Positions 22,843 through 31,575 of a stretch of DNA of 64,000 bases are shown here, piece after piece; positions within the stretch are counted from its first letter, which is position 1; every line of letters begins with the position of its first letter. Made by a program: the position numbers and the translations under genes. The stretch is from assembly GCA_934489895.1 (NCBI GenBank), contig CAKSST010000006.1, positions 14,658 through 78,657 on the forward strand. The letters are read 5' to 3'. Below the pieces are notes generated by a model. That model had not been told where the DNA came from, did not search any database, and worked only from the letters and a program-made list of their open reading frames with translations. The stretch is from an uncultured Eubacteriales bacterium (GTDB lineage: Bacteria > Bacillota > Clostridia > Oscillospirales > Acutalibacteraceae).

Positions 22843-22980
22843 AAGTGAAAAGGTAATGTGTGCGCACAGCGCACGGATTGTACATTTACGGGCGAGCATT
22901 GCTCGCCCGTTACATTATATATATTATTTTTTTGTTTTGCTTATGCAAAACACATTAATTCTGCATTCATCATTCTGCAT
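22843..22980. repeat. REP-like element C
   Basis: Fills the gap between purL and dedA. Contains GTGTGCGC..GCGCAC (22857-22874), CGGGCGAGCATTGCTCGCCCG (22889-22909, the same stem as element B but read inverted), GTTTTGCTTATGCAAAAC (22934-22951, as in element A) and TGCATT repeats at the end. It may also end the pur transcript. Confidence 0.8.
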
Positions 22981-25900
22981 TTATTTGAAATATTTAACTG
23001 CCGCTTCAAACATTCTGATCTCGTAATTACCCGGCACATTTTTGTAAAGACCGTTGCCAACACGCTCACTGTGTCCCATTTTACCAAACACTCTGCCATC
23101 AGGTGATGTAATACCCTCAATGGCATACATTGAACCGTTGGGATTAAAGTGTACATCAGCAGTAGCGTTGCCGTCAAGGTCGACATACTGGGTTGCAATC
23201 TGACCGTTTTGGGCAAGCTGCTGTATCAGCTCATCACTTGCAAAGAAACGACCCTCACCGTGAGAGACGGGCACGCTTACAATATCGCCTACATTCATTA
23301 AATGCAGCCAGGGCGATTTATTGGAAGCAATGCGTGTGCGCACTATGCGTGACTGGTGACGCGCAATAGTATTAAAAGTAAGGGTAGGACAGTTTTCATC
23401 GGTATCAATAATTTTGCCGTAAGGTACAAGGCCAAGCTTTATAAGCGCCTGGAATCCGTTACAAATACCGCACATAAGGCCATCACGTTTTTCAAGCAGA
23501 TTTGTAACCTCTTCTTTAACCGCTGCGTTGCGGAAGAAAGCTGTTATAAACTTACCGCTGCCGTCAGGCTCATCTCCGCCTGAGAAGCCGCCGGGAATAA
23601 ATACCATTTGCGCCTGCTTTAACTCATTTGCAAACTTATCAACCGATGCGGCTATACCGGTTGGGGACAGATTGTTTATAACCATAATTTCAGGCTCAGC
23701 GCCTGCGTCACGTACTGCCTTGGCACTGTCAAACTCACAGTTAGTACCGGGGAATACGGGAATAAGCACCTTAGGTTTTGCTGTTTTGACCGCGGGTGCC
23801 GTATAGCAATCTGCTTTAAAGCTGAAATTTTTAACCTTTACATCGGCATCTTTAATATTACAGTTGTAAACGCTCTCAAGTTTACTCTCGTATGCGCAAA
23901 GCACATCGTTATACAAAACACTTTCGTCGCCGTAAGTAAAGCAAGGCTCATTTGTAACCGTACCTATTATATTGCCAACGCTTGGATTATCGGTTACTTC
24001 AAGCAGGAAGCTGCCATATCCGTAGCCGAAAATATTGCCAAGAGCAATGTTTTCACTAAAAGCAAAGCCAAGCCCGTTACCGAAAGCCATCTTCATAACA
24101 GCCTCGCCAATGCCGCCAAGGCCCAATGTGTAGCAGGCGACCGCTTTGCCGGAGCGTTGTAATTCGGTCACCTTAGCAAACACATCAAGCAGAGACTGTG
24201 CAACGGGCAAACCGTTTTTATCAATTTCAGGTGCAAGCAATACAACTTTATTACCTGCACTCTTAAATTCAGGTGTTACAATGTTTTCAGTTTTTTCGGT
24301 GGTGACGGCAAAAGAAACCAATGTGGGCGGAACATCCAAATTTTCAAACGAGCCGCTCATTGAGTCCTTGCCGCCGATGGCACCAATGCCTAAATCCATC
24401 TGTGCTTTAAAGGCACCAAGCAATGCAGCAAGGGGTTTGCCCCAACGCTTTGCATCTGTGCCGGGCTTTTCAAAGTATTCCTGGAATGTAAGATATACAT
24501 CCTCAAAAGCTGCACCCGAGGCAATAAGTTTTGACACCGATTCCGCTACAGCCAGGTATGCGCCGTGGTAAGGGCTTTGCTCTGTAATAAAAGGGTTATA
24601 GCCCCAAGCCATTAATGAGCAATCGTTGGTGTGCTGTTTTTCAACGCTTATTTTATGCACCATTGCCTGAATGGGAGTTAACTGATTTTTACCGCCAAAG
24701 GGCATCAGTACTGTACCTGCGCCAATAGTGGAGTCAAAGCGCTCACTAAGGCCGCGCTTTGAGCAGGTGTTAAGGTCGCAAGCAATCTTTAGCATATTAT
24801 CAGCAAAACCGCCTGTAATTTCCTTGTCCTTTAAAGCAGGTTTTGCGGGTGCGATTGAAATATGCTTATCTGCACCGTTTGAATTCAAGAACTCACGGCT
24901 GATGTCAACAATTTTTTGGCCGTTCCAGTTCATAACCAGACGAGGCTCGGCAGTGACTTCTGCGACGGGACAAGCCTGCAAGTTTTCTTCGTTTGCAAGC
25001 GCTAAGAAAGCATCAATATTATGCTTTTCGATAACAACCGCCATACGCTCCTGCGATTCTGATATAGCGAGCTCGGTTCCGTCAAGTCCTTCATATTTTT
25101 TAGGCACAGCGTTTAGGTCAATAACAAGACCATCAGCCAGCTCACCAATAGCAACAGACACGCCGCCTGCGCCAAAGTCATTGCAGCGCTTTATCATACG
25201 GCAAGCGGTTTTATTGCGGAAAAGTCTTTGCAGTTTGCGCTCTTCGGGAGCGTTACCCTTTTGCACCTCTGCACCGCAGGTTTCAACCGACTGCGCATTA
25301 TGTGCTTTAGAAGAGCCTGTTGCACCACCTATACCGTCACGTCCTGTACTGCCGCCCAGAAGTATAACAACATCGCCGGGCGCGGGTACCTCACGGCGCA
25401 CATTCTCAGCAGGAGCAGCTGCAATTACCGCGCCGATTTCCATATGCTTTGCGGCGTAACCGGGGTGATAGATTTCGTCAACAATGCCTGTTGCAAGACC
25501 AATCTGGTTGCCGTAGGAAGAATAACCTGCGGCGGCAGTTGTAACGAGTTTGCGCTGGGGCAGCTTGCCGGGAATGGTATCAGCCACAGGAATTGTCGGG
25601 TCTGCTGCGCCGGTAACACGCATTGCGCCGTAAACATAGGAACGGCCTGAAAGCGGGTCGCGTATAGCACCGCCTATGCAGGTTGCCGCACCGCCGAAAG
25701 GCTCAATCTCGGTGGGGTGGTTATGAGTTTCATTTTTAAAGAGCAGCAGCCAGGGCTCAGTTTTGCCGTCAACCTCAACGTCAATTTTAACTGTGCAGGC
25801 GTTAATCTCCTCTGATTCGTCAAGCTTATCCAGCCTGCCCTGTTTTTTCAGCGCCTTAACCGCAATGGTTGCAATATCCATAAGGCAAACGGGCTTTGTT

Positions 25901-26670
25901 CTGCCCAAAGCTTTTCTGGTGGCAAGATATTCATTATATGTATCCTGCAACAATGCGTCCTCAAACTTAACACTGTCAATAACCGTCAGGAATGTCGTAT
26001 GACGGCAATGGTCTGACCAGTATGTATCTATCATACGGATTTCGGTAATAGTTGGATTGCGCTGCTCACTTTTAAAATATTCTTGACAAAAAGCAATATC
26101 GTCAGCATCCATTGCAAGGCCGTAGTCTTTAACAAACTTTTCAAGTCCTGCTCTGCCAAGCTCTAAAAAGCCGTCAAGTGTTTTAACGGTTGTAGGAATA
26201 TCATACTTGGTTTGAAGCGTATCTGGCTTTTCCATTGCTGCCTCGCGCGCTTCAACAGGGTTAATAACATATTTTTTAATCTCTGCAAACTGGGCATCGC
26301 TCACATTTCCGTACAAAGCATAAACCTTTGCTGAACGGACTGTGGGGCGTTCACCTTTTGAGATTATCTGGATACACTGTGCGGCAGAATCAGCACGCTG
26401 GTCAAACTGACCTGGCAGATACTCAACTGCAAAAGCAACGGCGTCACCAAAGTTAACCTCTGTGGCGGCATCATCAAGCTGAGGCTCTGAAAAAACGGTT
26501 TTAACCGCGTAATCAAACAGTTCAGACGTAATGTTTTCCGCATCGTAGCGGTTTATTACGCGCACACCGGTCACACTTTTTATACCAAGCAGGCTGTTAA
26601 TATCAGAAAGCAACGTTTTTGCTTCCTGCGCCTGTTCTTTTTTCTTTTCAACAAATATACGGTAAACCAC
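22981..26670 (-). CDS. purL: Phosphoribosylformylglycinamidine synthase, single-chain
   Basis: 1229 residues: the large form in which the PurS-like N-terminus, synthetase and glutaminase are one polypeptide. Seen in order: I-D-T-Y-W-S-D-H-C-R-H-T-T-F, K-x-E-T-H-N-H-P-T-E-I-E-P-F-G-G-A-A-T (ATP and FGAR site), G-G-x-G-D, and a C-terminal glutaminase with P-G-T-N-C-E-F-D, G-G-F-S-x-G-D and G-x-C-N-G-F-Q carrying the catalytic Cys. It converts FGAR, glutamine and ATP to FGAM. GTG start, with the GGAGG overlapping the end of purD. Last gene of the pur operon. Confidence 0.95.
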   Translation of the reverse strand: MVYRIFVEKKKEQAQEAKTLLSDINSLLGIKSVTGVRVINRYDAENITSELFDYAVKTVFSEPQLDDAATEVNFGDAVAFAVEYLPGQFDQRADSAAQCIQIISKGERPTVRSAKVYALYGNVSDAQFAEIKKYVINPVEAREAAMEKPDTLQTKYDIPTTVKTLDGFLELGRAGLEKFVKDYGLAMDADDIAFCQEYFKSEQRNPTITEIRMIDTYWSDHCRHTTFLTVIDSVKFEDALLQDTYNEYLATRKALGRTKPVCLMDIATIAVKALKKQGRLDKLDESEEINACTVKIDVEVDGKTEPWLLLFKNETHNHPTEIEPFGGAATCIGGAIRDPLSGRSYVYGAMRVTGAADPTIPVADTIPGKLPQRKLVTTAAAGYSSYGNQIGLATGIVDEIYHPGYAAKHMEIGAVIAAAPAENVRREVPAPGDVVILLGGSTGRDGIGGATGSSKAHNAQSVETCGAEVQKGNAPEERKLQRLFRNKTACRMIKRCNDFGAGGVSVAIGELADGLVIDLNAVPKKYEGLDGTELAISESQERMAVVIEKHNIDAFLALANEENLQACPVAEVTAEPRLVMNWNGQKIVDISREFLNSNGADKHISIAPAKPALKDKEITGGFADNMLKIACDLNTCSKRGLSERFDSTIGAGTVLMPFGGKNQLTPIQAMVHKISVEKQHTNDCSLMAWGYNPFITEQSPYHGAYLAVAESVSKLIASGAAFEDVYLTFQEYFEKPGTDAKRWGKPLAALLGAFKAQMDLGIGAIGGKDSMSGSFENLDVPPTLVSFAVTTEKTENIVTPEFKSAGNKVVLLAPEIDKNGLPVAQSLLDVFAKVTELQRSGKAVACYTLGLGGIGEAVMKMAFGNGLGFAFSENIALGNIFGYGYGSFLLEVTDNPSVGNIIGTVTNEPCFTYGDESVLYNDVLCAYESKLESVYNCNIKDADVKVKNFSFKADCYTAPAVKTAKPKVLIPVFPGTNCEFDSAKAVRDAGAEPEIMVINNLSPTGIAASVDKFANELKQAQMVFIPGGFSGGDEPDGSGKFITAFFRNAAVKEEVTNLLEKRDGLMCGICNGFQALIKLGLVPYGKIIDTDENCPTLTFNTIARHQSRIVRTRIASNKSPWLHLMNVGDIVSVPVSHGEGRFFASDELIQQLAQNGQIATQYVDLDGNATADVHFNPNGSMYAIEGITSPDGRVFGKMGHSERVGNGLYKNVPGNYEIRMFEAAVKYFK

Positions 26671-26673
26671 TGA

Positions 26674-27942
26674 TTATACCTCCATAGCTTTCAGGGCTTT
26701 TGCGCCTATATCCTTACGGTAGCAGGCATTGTCAAACTTAACGGTTTTAACTTTTTTATAAGCCGCATCCAATGCTTCCTTTAAAGTATCTGCTGTTGCA
26801 GTAACACCGAGCACGCGTCCGCCCGAGGTTACAAGGTTGCCGTCTTTTAATGCAGCACCTGCAACATAAACAGAGTCTTCGATGCTTTCGGGAATATCAA
26901 TTTTATAGCCTTTTTCATATTTTTCGGGATAACCCTTTGATGCCATTATTACGCATGCGGCGCTCTTATTTACAAACTTAACCTCGCAGGTATCAAGGGT
27001 TTCATTTGTAACTGCCTGCATAATTTCAAGTAAATCACTCTCAAGCAGGGGCAAGACAACCTGTGTTTCGGGGTCACCAAAGCGGCAATTATACTCAATA
27101 ACCTTGGGGCCATTCGGTGTTAACATCAAGCCGAAGTAAAGGCATCCCTTAAATGTGCGTCCCTCAGCGTTCATCGCATTAACGGTTGGCAAAAAGATTG
27201 TTTCCATACATTCCTTTGCAACCGAGTCGGTGTAATACGGGTTAGGGGCAACTGTGCCCATACCGCCCGTATTAAGTCCTGTATCACCTTCTCCTATACG
27301 TTTATGATCCATTGAAGAAACCATTGGCTTAATGGTTTTACCGTCAGTAAATGCAAGCACAGAAACCTCAGGACCTGTTAAGAAATCTTCAATAACAATT
27401 TGGTCGCCGCTTTTACCAAACTGCTTATCCTCCATGATAGATTTAACAGCCGCTTTAGCTTCATCGCGGGTATTGGCAATAATAACGCCCTTACCTAATG
27501 CCAAACCGTCAGCCTTAACTACGATGGGAATAGGTGCGGTTTCAAGATAGCGTAGCGCATCGTTTGTGTTTCTGAATACCTCATAGCTTGCAGTGGGTAT
27601 ATTGTACTTTTTCATTAAGTTTTTAGAAAAAACCTTGCTGCCCTCAATTATTGCAGCAGCAGCATTTGGTCCAAAGCAAGCAATGCCTTTTTCATTCAAA
27701 GCATCCACACAGCCTAAAACCAACGGGTCGTCAGGTGCTACAACAGCATAATCAATTTTATTCTCTACAGCAAAGCTAACAATTCCCTCAATGTCGGTAG
27801 CCTTTATATCTACACAAACGGCATCCTTTGCAATACCGCCGTTACCGGGCAAAGCAAAAATTTCAGTTACATTTTTGTTTTCTTTAAGCTTTTTTATAAT
27901 GGTATGCTCGCGTCCGCCGCCACCTACTACCAACAGTTTCAT
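26674..27942 (-). CDS. purD: Phosphoribosylamine-glycine ligase
   Basis: 422 residues, the usual length. Starts M-K-L-L-V-V-G-G-G-G-R-E-H-T, typical of GAR synthetase, with the ATP-grasp block K-A-D-G-L-A-L-G-K-G-V, the S-x-D-H-K-R-I-G-E-G-D-T-G-x-N-T-G-G-M-G signature and E-Y-N-C-R-F-G-D-P-E. It joins phosphoribosylamine and glycine. Four bases separate it from purL and 27 from the upstream AICAR transformylase gene, so one transcript. Confidence 0.97.
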   Translation of the reverse strand: MKLLVVGGGGREHTIIKKLKENKNVTEIFALPGNGGIAKDAVCVDIKATDIEGIVSFAVENKIDYAVVAPDDPLVLGCVDALNEKGIACFGPNAAAAIIEGSKVFSKNLMKKYNIPTASYEVFRNTNDALRYLETAPIPIVVKADGLALGKGVIIANTRDEAKAAVKSIMEDKQFGKSGDQIVIEDFLTGPEVSVLAFTDGKTIKPMVSSMDHKRIGEGDTGLNTGGMGTVAPNPYYTDSVAKECMETIFLPTVNAMNAEGRTFKGCLYFGLMLTPNGPKVIEYNCRFGDPETQVVLPLLESDLLEIMQAVTNETLDTCEVKFVNKSAACVIMASKGYPEKYEKGYKIDIPESIEDSVYVAGAALKDGNLVTSGGRVLGVTATADTLKEALDAAYKKVKTVKFDNACYRKDIGAKALKAMEV

Positions 27943-27969
27943 ATCAGTTCTTTTTCCTTTCAGATGTTA

Positions 27970-29154
27970 TTAATGGTGGAATAAGCGCATTCCTGTAAAT
28001 GCCATAACCATACCGTACTTATCGCAGCACTCAATTACCAGATCATCGCGGATAGAACCGCCGGGCTGTGCAATATACTTAACGCCGCTCTTAAAGGCGC
28101 GCTCAATATTATCACTAAATGGGAAAAATGCGTCAGAACCCAACGCAACATTATGCCTTGTGGCAAGGTATGCTTTTTGCTCCTCTGCTATAAACGGTTC
28201 AGGCCGGATGGTAAAATATTTTTGCCAGTTGCCGTCAGCGCAAACATCTTCCTCGTTCTGATTTATATAACCGTCAATAACATTATCGCGGTCAGGTCTG
28301 CCAAGCTCTGCTTTAAATGGCAGATTTATAACCTTATCTGCCTGACGCAAGAACCAGGTATCAGCCTTTGTGCCTGCAAGACGGGTACAGTGAATACGCG
28401 ACTGCTGTCCTGCTCCCACGCCTATTGCCTGTCCGTCAACTGCATAGCAAACCGAGTTGGACTGTGTATATTTTAATGTAATAAGTGCAATAATCAAATC
28501 TCTTGCCGCGCTGTCCGGCAATTCCTTATTCTTTGTCACAAGGTTTGAAAGCAGTTGGTTATCAATTTTAAAATTGTTTCTTCCCTGCTCAAAGGTTATG
28601 CCGTAAACCTGCTTACATTCCTGCTGTGCGGGAACATATTCAGGGTCAATTTCAACAATGTTGTAGTTGCCCTTGCGCTTGGATTTTAAAATTTCCAATG
28701 CTTCAGGCTCATATCCGGGGGCAATAACACCGTCTGATACCTCACGCTTGATAAGCCGTGCAGTTGTTACGTCACAAACATCTGACAATGCAACCCAGTC
28801 ACCGAAGGAGCACATTCTGTCGGTACCGCGTGCGCGTGCATAAGCGCAAGCCAAGGGTGACTCGTCAAGGTTCTCTATATCGTCAACGAAGCAAGCCTTT
28901 TTAAGAGTATCTGACAGTTTGATACCCACCGCCGCAGAGGTAGGGCTTACGTGCTTAAAGGATGTTACAGCAGGAAGACCCAAGGCTTCCTTTAATTCCT
29001 TAACAAGCTGCCAAGAGTTAAATGCGTCTAAAAAGTTTATGTAACCGGGGCGTCCGCACAAAATTTTGATAGGAAGCTCACTGCCGTCCTGCATATAAAT
29101 TCTTGCGGGCTTCTGATTGGGGTTACAGCCGTATTTCAATTCAAACTCTTTCAT
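27970..29154 (-). CDS. purH: AICAR formyltransferase, standalone
   Basis: 394 residues corresponding only to the transformylase half of PurH: L-K-Y-G-C-N-P-N-Q-K-P-A near the start, the S-F-K-H-V-S-P-T-S-A-A-V-G catalytic Lys-His region, C-A-Y-A-R-A-R-G-T-D, Q-S-N-S-V-C-Y-A, G-V-G-A-G-Q-Q-S-R-I-H-C-T and Q-P-G-G-S-I-R-D-D. The inosinicase (MGS-like) N-terminal half of bifunctional PurH is absent, and the next gene supplies a PurO-type cyclohydrolase instead. Uses 10-formyl-THF to make FAICAR. Symbol applied to the domain, not the bifunctional enzyme. Confidence 0.92.
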   Translation of the reverse strand: MKEFELKYGCNPNQKPARIYMQDGSELPIKILCGRPGYINFLDAFNSWQLVKELKEALGLPAVTSFKHVSPTSAAVGIKLSDTLKKACFVDDIENLDESPLACAYARARGTDRMCSFGDWVALSDVCDVTTARLIKREVSDGVIAPGYEPEALEILKSKRKGNYNIVEIDPEYVPAQQECKQVYGITFEQGRNNFKIDNQLLSNLVTKNKELPDSAARDLIIALITLKYTQSNSVCYAVDGQAIGVGAGQQSRIHCTRLAGTKADTWFLRQADKVINLPFKAELGRPDRDNVIDGYINQNEEDVCADGNWQKYFTIRPEPFIAEEQKAYLATRHNVALGSDAFFPFSDNIERAFKSGVKYIAQPGGSIRDDLVIECCDKYGMVMAFTGMRLFHH

Positions 29155-29162
29155 TTTAAGCG

Positions 29163-29885
29163 CTACTCCTTATTTATATTAATCATTCTGTTTTGTGTCT
29201 CACCTGTTGCAATGTCAGTATATCTTACATACAGAGAAATTTTGTTATTTTCGTCCAACGCATTCCAAAGTTTATTTGTAAACACATCAATATCATTATC
29301 AATTGCTACACGCTCGGGCTCACCCTGGAAAGTTGGAATGGGATTGCCGTCACAGACATAGGTGTGAATAAAGTGGCCCATGCCTGCCTTTGCGGGATAA
29401 TCAAAGGTGTATCTTGCACAATCGCTGCCTTCGGCATCAATGCTTTTAAGAATGCTCATTTTATATGTAAAGTCGCCGTTAGCGAAAGTGAGCATACCGC
29501 TGATACGGGGTGTAAGGTTGGGCTCGTCAGGCTCAAACTGACGAGCGGTGAGCGAAACATCAAAAACCTTACCGTCAGCAAGACCATCATAAATGGTATC
29601 GGTCTGATCACCGTTTGTAACAATTAAATTATTTTCAAACTGACGGATTGCCGCATAAATAATAAGGCTGGGATCCTCAACCTTTGAAGCATCAAAGGGC
29701 TCAGTATACACCGAACCGTCTTTTTCTGCAAAAATACGGTTACGAGAGTTTGCACTGCGGCCCATAATAAAATAAGCTGCTACCGCATTTTTAGCATCTG
29801 CGGTTTTACCTATAACAATTCCGCGTCCTACATAAGAGTTGCCCTCGATAAGCTTTGCTATATCATTAATTTTATAAATATCCAC
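29163..29885 (-). CDS. purO: IMP cyclohydrolase, PurO type
   Basis: 240 residues matching the archaeal-style IMP cyclohydrolase family: Y-V-G-R-G-I-V-I-G, Y-F-I-M-G-R-S-x-N-S-R-N-R near the N-terminus, A-I-R-Q-F-E, T-P-R-I-S-G, and Y-x-C-D-G-N-P-I-P-T-F-Q-G-E-P. It closes the ring of FAICAR to give IMP, the last step of the pathway. It lies 8 bases before the standalone AICAR transformylase gene. Two separate proteins thus replace bifunctional PurH. Confidence 0.88.
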   Translation of the reverse strand: MDIYKINDIAKLIEGNSYVGRGIVIGKTADAKNAVAAYFIMGRSANSRNRIFAEKDGSVYTEPFDASKVEDPSLIIYAAIRQFENNLIVTNGDQTDTIYDGLADGKVFDVSLTARQFEPDEPNLTPRISGMLTFANGDFTYKMSILKSIDAEGSDCARYTFDYPAKAGMGHFIHTYVCDGNPIPTFQGEPERVAIDNDIDVFTNKLWNALDENNKISLYVRYTDIATGETQNRMININKE

Positions 29886-29902
29886 CGTTTGTTTTTCCTT
29901 TC

Positions 29903-30517
29903 TTATTTTGAGATAAGCTCTGAAGAAATTTTTTCAACAGCCGCAGGCAATATTATCCACTCTGCCTGCTCCATTACCCTTTTTTGTAAGATTTCCGGAG
30001 TATCGTTTTCCATAACCTCTACGGCTTTTTGAAAGATAATTTCACCGCCGTCAGGTATTTCGTTTACAAAGTGCACCGTAGCGCCTGTAACCTTAACACC
30101 CTTTTGCAGTGCAGCCTCGTGCACCTTTAAGCCGTAAAATCCTACTCCGCAAAAAGACGGTATCAAAGACGGATGCACATTAATAATGCGCTTTTCGTAA
30201 CGGGAGGTAAAGCTTTTGCTTAAAACAGACATAAATCCCGCAAGCACAATAAAGTCTATATCATTACTGTCAAGTTGTTCTATGATGCGCTGTTCAAATA
30301 ACGCCTGATTGCCATCACATTCCTTTTTGGTGATTGTAACAGACTTGATGCCCGCCTTTGCCGCCCTTTCAAGAGCGTAAGCCGAAGCGTTATTAGAAAC
30401 AACAAGCTCTACTTTACCGCTTTTTATAATGCCGTTATTCTGAGCATCAATGACAGCCTGTAAATTTGTACCGCCGCCGGAAACTAAAACGGCAATTTTT
30501 GCTTTTTTATCTGCCAT
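29903..30517 (-). CDS. purN: Phosphoribosylglycinamide formyltransferase
   Basis: 204 residues from ATG 30517, with AAGGAG upstream; the frame extends 18 bases further without a site. Motifs of folate-dependent GART: V-L-V-S-G-G-G-T-N-L-Q (phosphate loop), F-I-V-L-A-G-F-M, I-I-N-V-H-P-S-L-I-P-S-F (catalytic Asn and His) and H-F-V-N-E-x-P-D-G-G. Converts GAR to FGAR with 10-formyl-THF. Starts 12 bases downstream of purM. Confidence 0.96.
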   Translation of the reverse strand: MADKKAKIAVLVSGGGTNLQAVIDAQNNGIIKSGKVELVVSNNASAYALERAAKAGIKSVTITKKECDGNQALFEQRIIEQLDSNDIDFIVLAGFMSVLSKSFTSRYEKRIINVHPSLIPSFCGVGFYGLKVHEAALQKGVKVTGATVHFVNEIPDGGEIIFQKAVEVMENDTPEILQKRVMEQAEWIILPAAVEKISSELISK

Positions 30518-30528
30518 AAGCAAACTCC

Positions 30529-31569
30529 TTAGCAAATTACAATCTTTTCGTCCGACTTTATAATCTCTCCGATTATATATGCGTCGTGGCCATTGGCTTT
30601 AAGTATCTCGAGCGCCTTATCGGCCTCCTCTTTAGGTACAACAACGCTCATGCCCACACCCATATTAAAGGTATTGAACATATCACGTTCGCATATATTG
30701 CCATATTTTGCAATTAGCTCAAAAATAGGTAACACACGAACGGCTGAACGGTCAATATTTGCACAGAAACCATCGGGAATACTGCGCGGAATATTCTCAT
30801 AAAATCCGCCGCCTGTAATATGGGAGACAGCCTTTACCTTAACATTTTCAATAAGGTCAAGTATTGCCTTAACATAAATTTTTGTAGGAGTAAGCAGAGT
30901 TTCGCCTATCGATTTGCCGCCAAGCTCTTCTACTGGTGATTTAATATCTGAATTTTCAACATCAAACACCTTACGCACCAGCGAAAAGCCGTTTGAGTGT
31001 ACACCTGATGAGGGTAATGCGATAACAACATCGCCCTCATTTATTTCCTTATTATTGATAATTTTATCCTTATCAACAACGCCCGTGCAGTAGCCTGCAA
31101 GGTCATACTCATCTACGGGATAAAAGCCGGGCATTTCTGCTGTTTCTCCGCCGATAAGTGCCGCGCCTGACTGAACACAGCCCTCGCAAACACCTTTAAC
31201 GATATCCGATATTTTTTCAGGCTCGTTTTTGCCGCAGGCAATGTAATCAAGGAAGAACAAGGGCTTTGCACCGCTGCAAATAATGTCATTAACGCACATA
31301 GCAACACAGTCAATACCTACTGTATCGTGCTTGTCCATTAAAAACGCAAGCTTCAATTTTGTACCAACGCCGTCAGTGCCGCTTACAAGCACAGGCTTTG
31401 AAATGCCTGTAAGGTCAAGCTCAAACAAGCCTCCAAAGCCGCCCACGTCAGAACAAACACCATTTGTTATTGTTTTGGCTATATGCTGTTTCATCAACTC
31501 AACAGCCTTATAGCCTGCTGTTATATCAACACCCGCTGCTGCGTAAACATCTGAACGAGAATTATGCAT
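30529..31569 (-). CDS. purM: Phosphoribosylformylglycinamidine cyclo-ligase
   Basis: 346 residues, the family length. D-V-Y-A-A-A-G-V-D-I start, G-T-D-G-V-G-T-K-L, D-C-V-A-M-C-V-N-D-I, G-G-E-T-A-E-M-P-G-F, S-S-G-V-H-S-N-G-F-S-L-V-R and the H-I-T-G-G-G-F block. Converts FGAM to AIR with ATP. Six bases separate it from purF upstream. Confidence 0.97.
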   Translation of the reverse strand: MHNSRSDVYAAAGVDITAGYKAVELMKQHIAKTITNGVCSDVGGFGGLFELDLTGISKPVLVSGTDGVGTKLKLAFLMDKHDTVGIDCVAMCVNDIICSGAKPLFFLDYIACGKNEPEKISDIVKGVCEGCVQSGAALIGGETAEMPGFYPVDEYDLAGYCTGVVDKDKIINNKEINEGDVVIALPSSGVHSNGFSLVRKVFDVENSDIKSPVEELGGKSIGETLLTPTKIYVKAILDLIENVKVKAVSHITGGGFYENIPRSIPDGFCANIDRSAVRVLPIFELIAKYGNICERDMFNTFNMGVGMSVVVPKEEADKALEILKANGHDAYIIGEIIKSDEKIVIC

Positions 31570-31575
31570 AAAACT

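Noticed and set aside
24728..25459. 243-codon plus-strand frame
   Set aside because: Antisense to purL; Ser/Pro-rich, without motifs.
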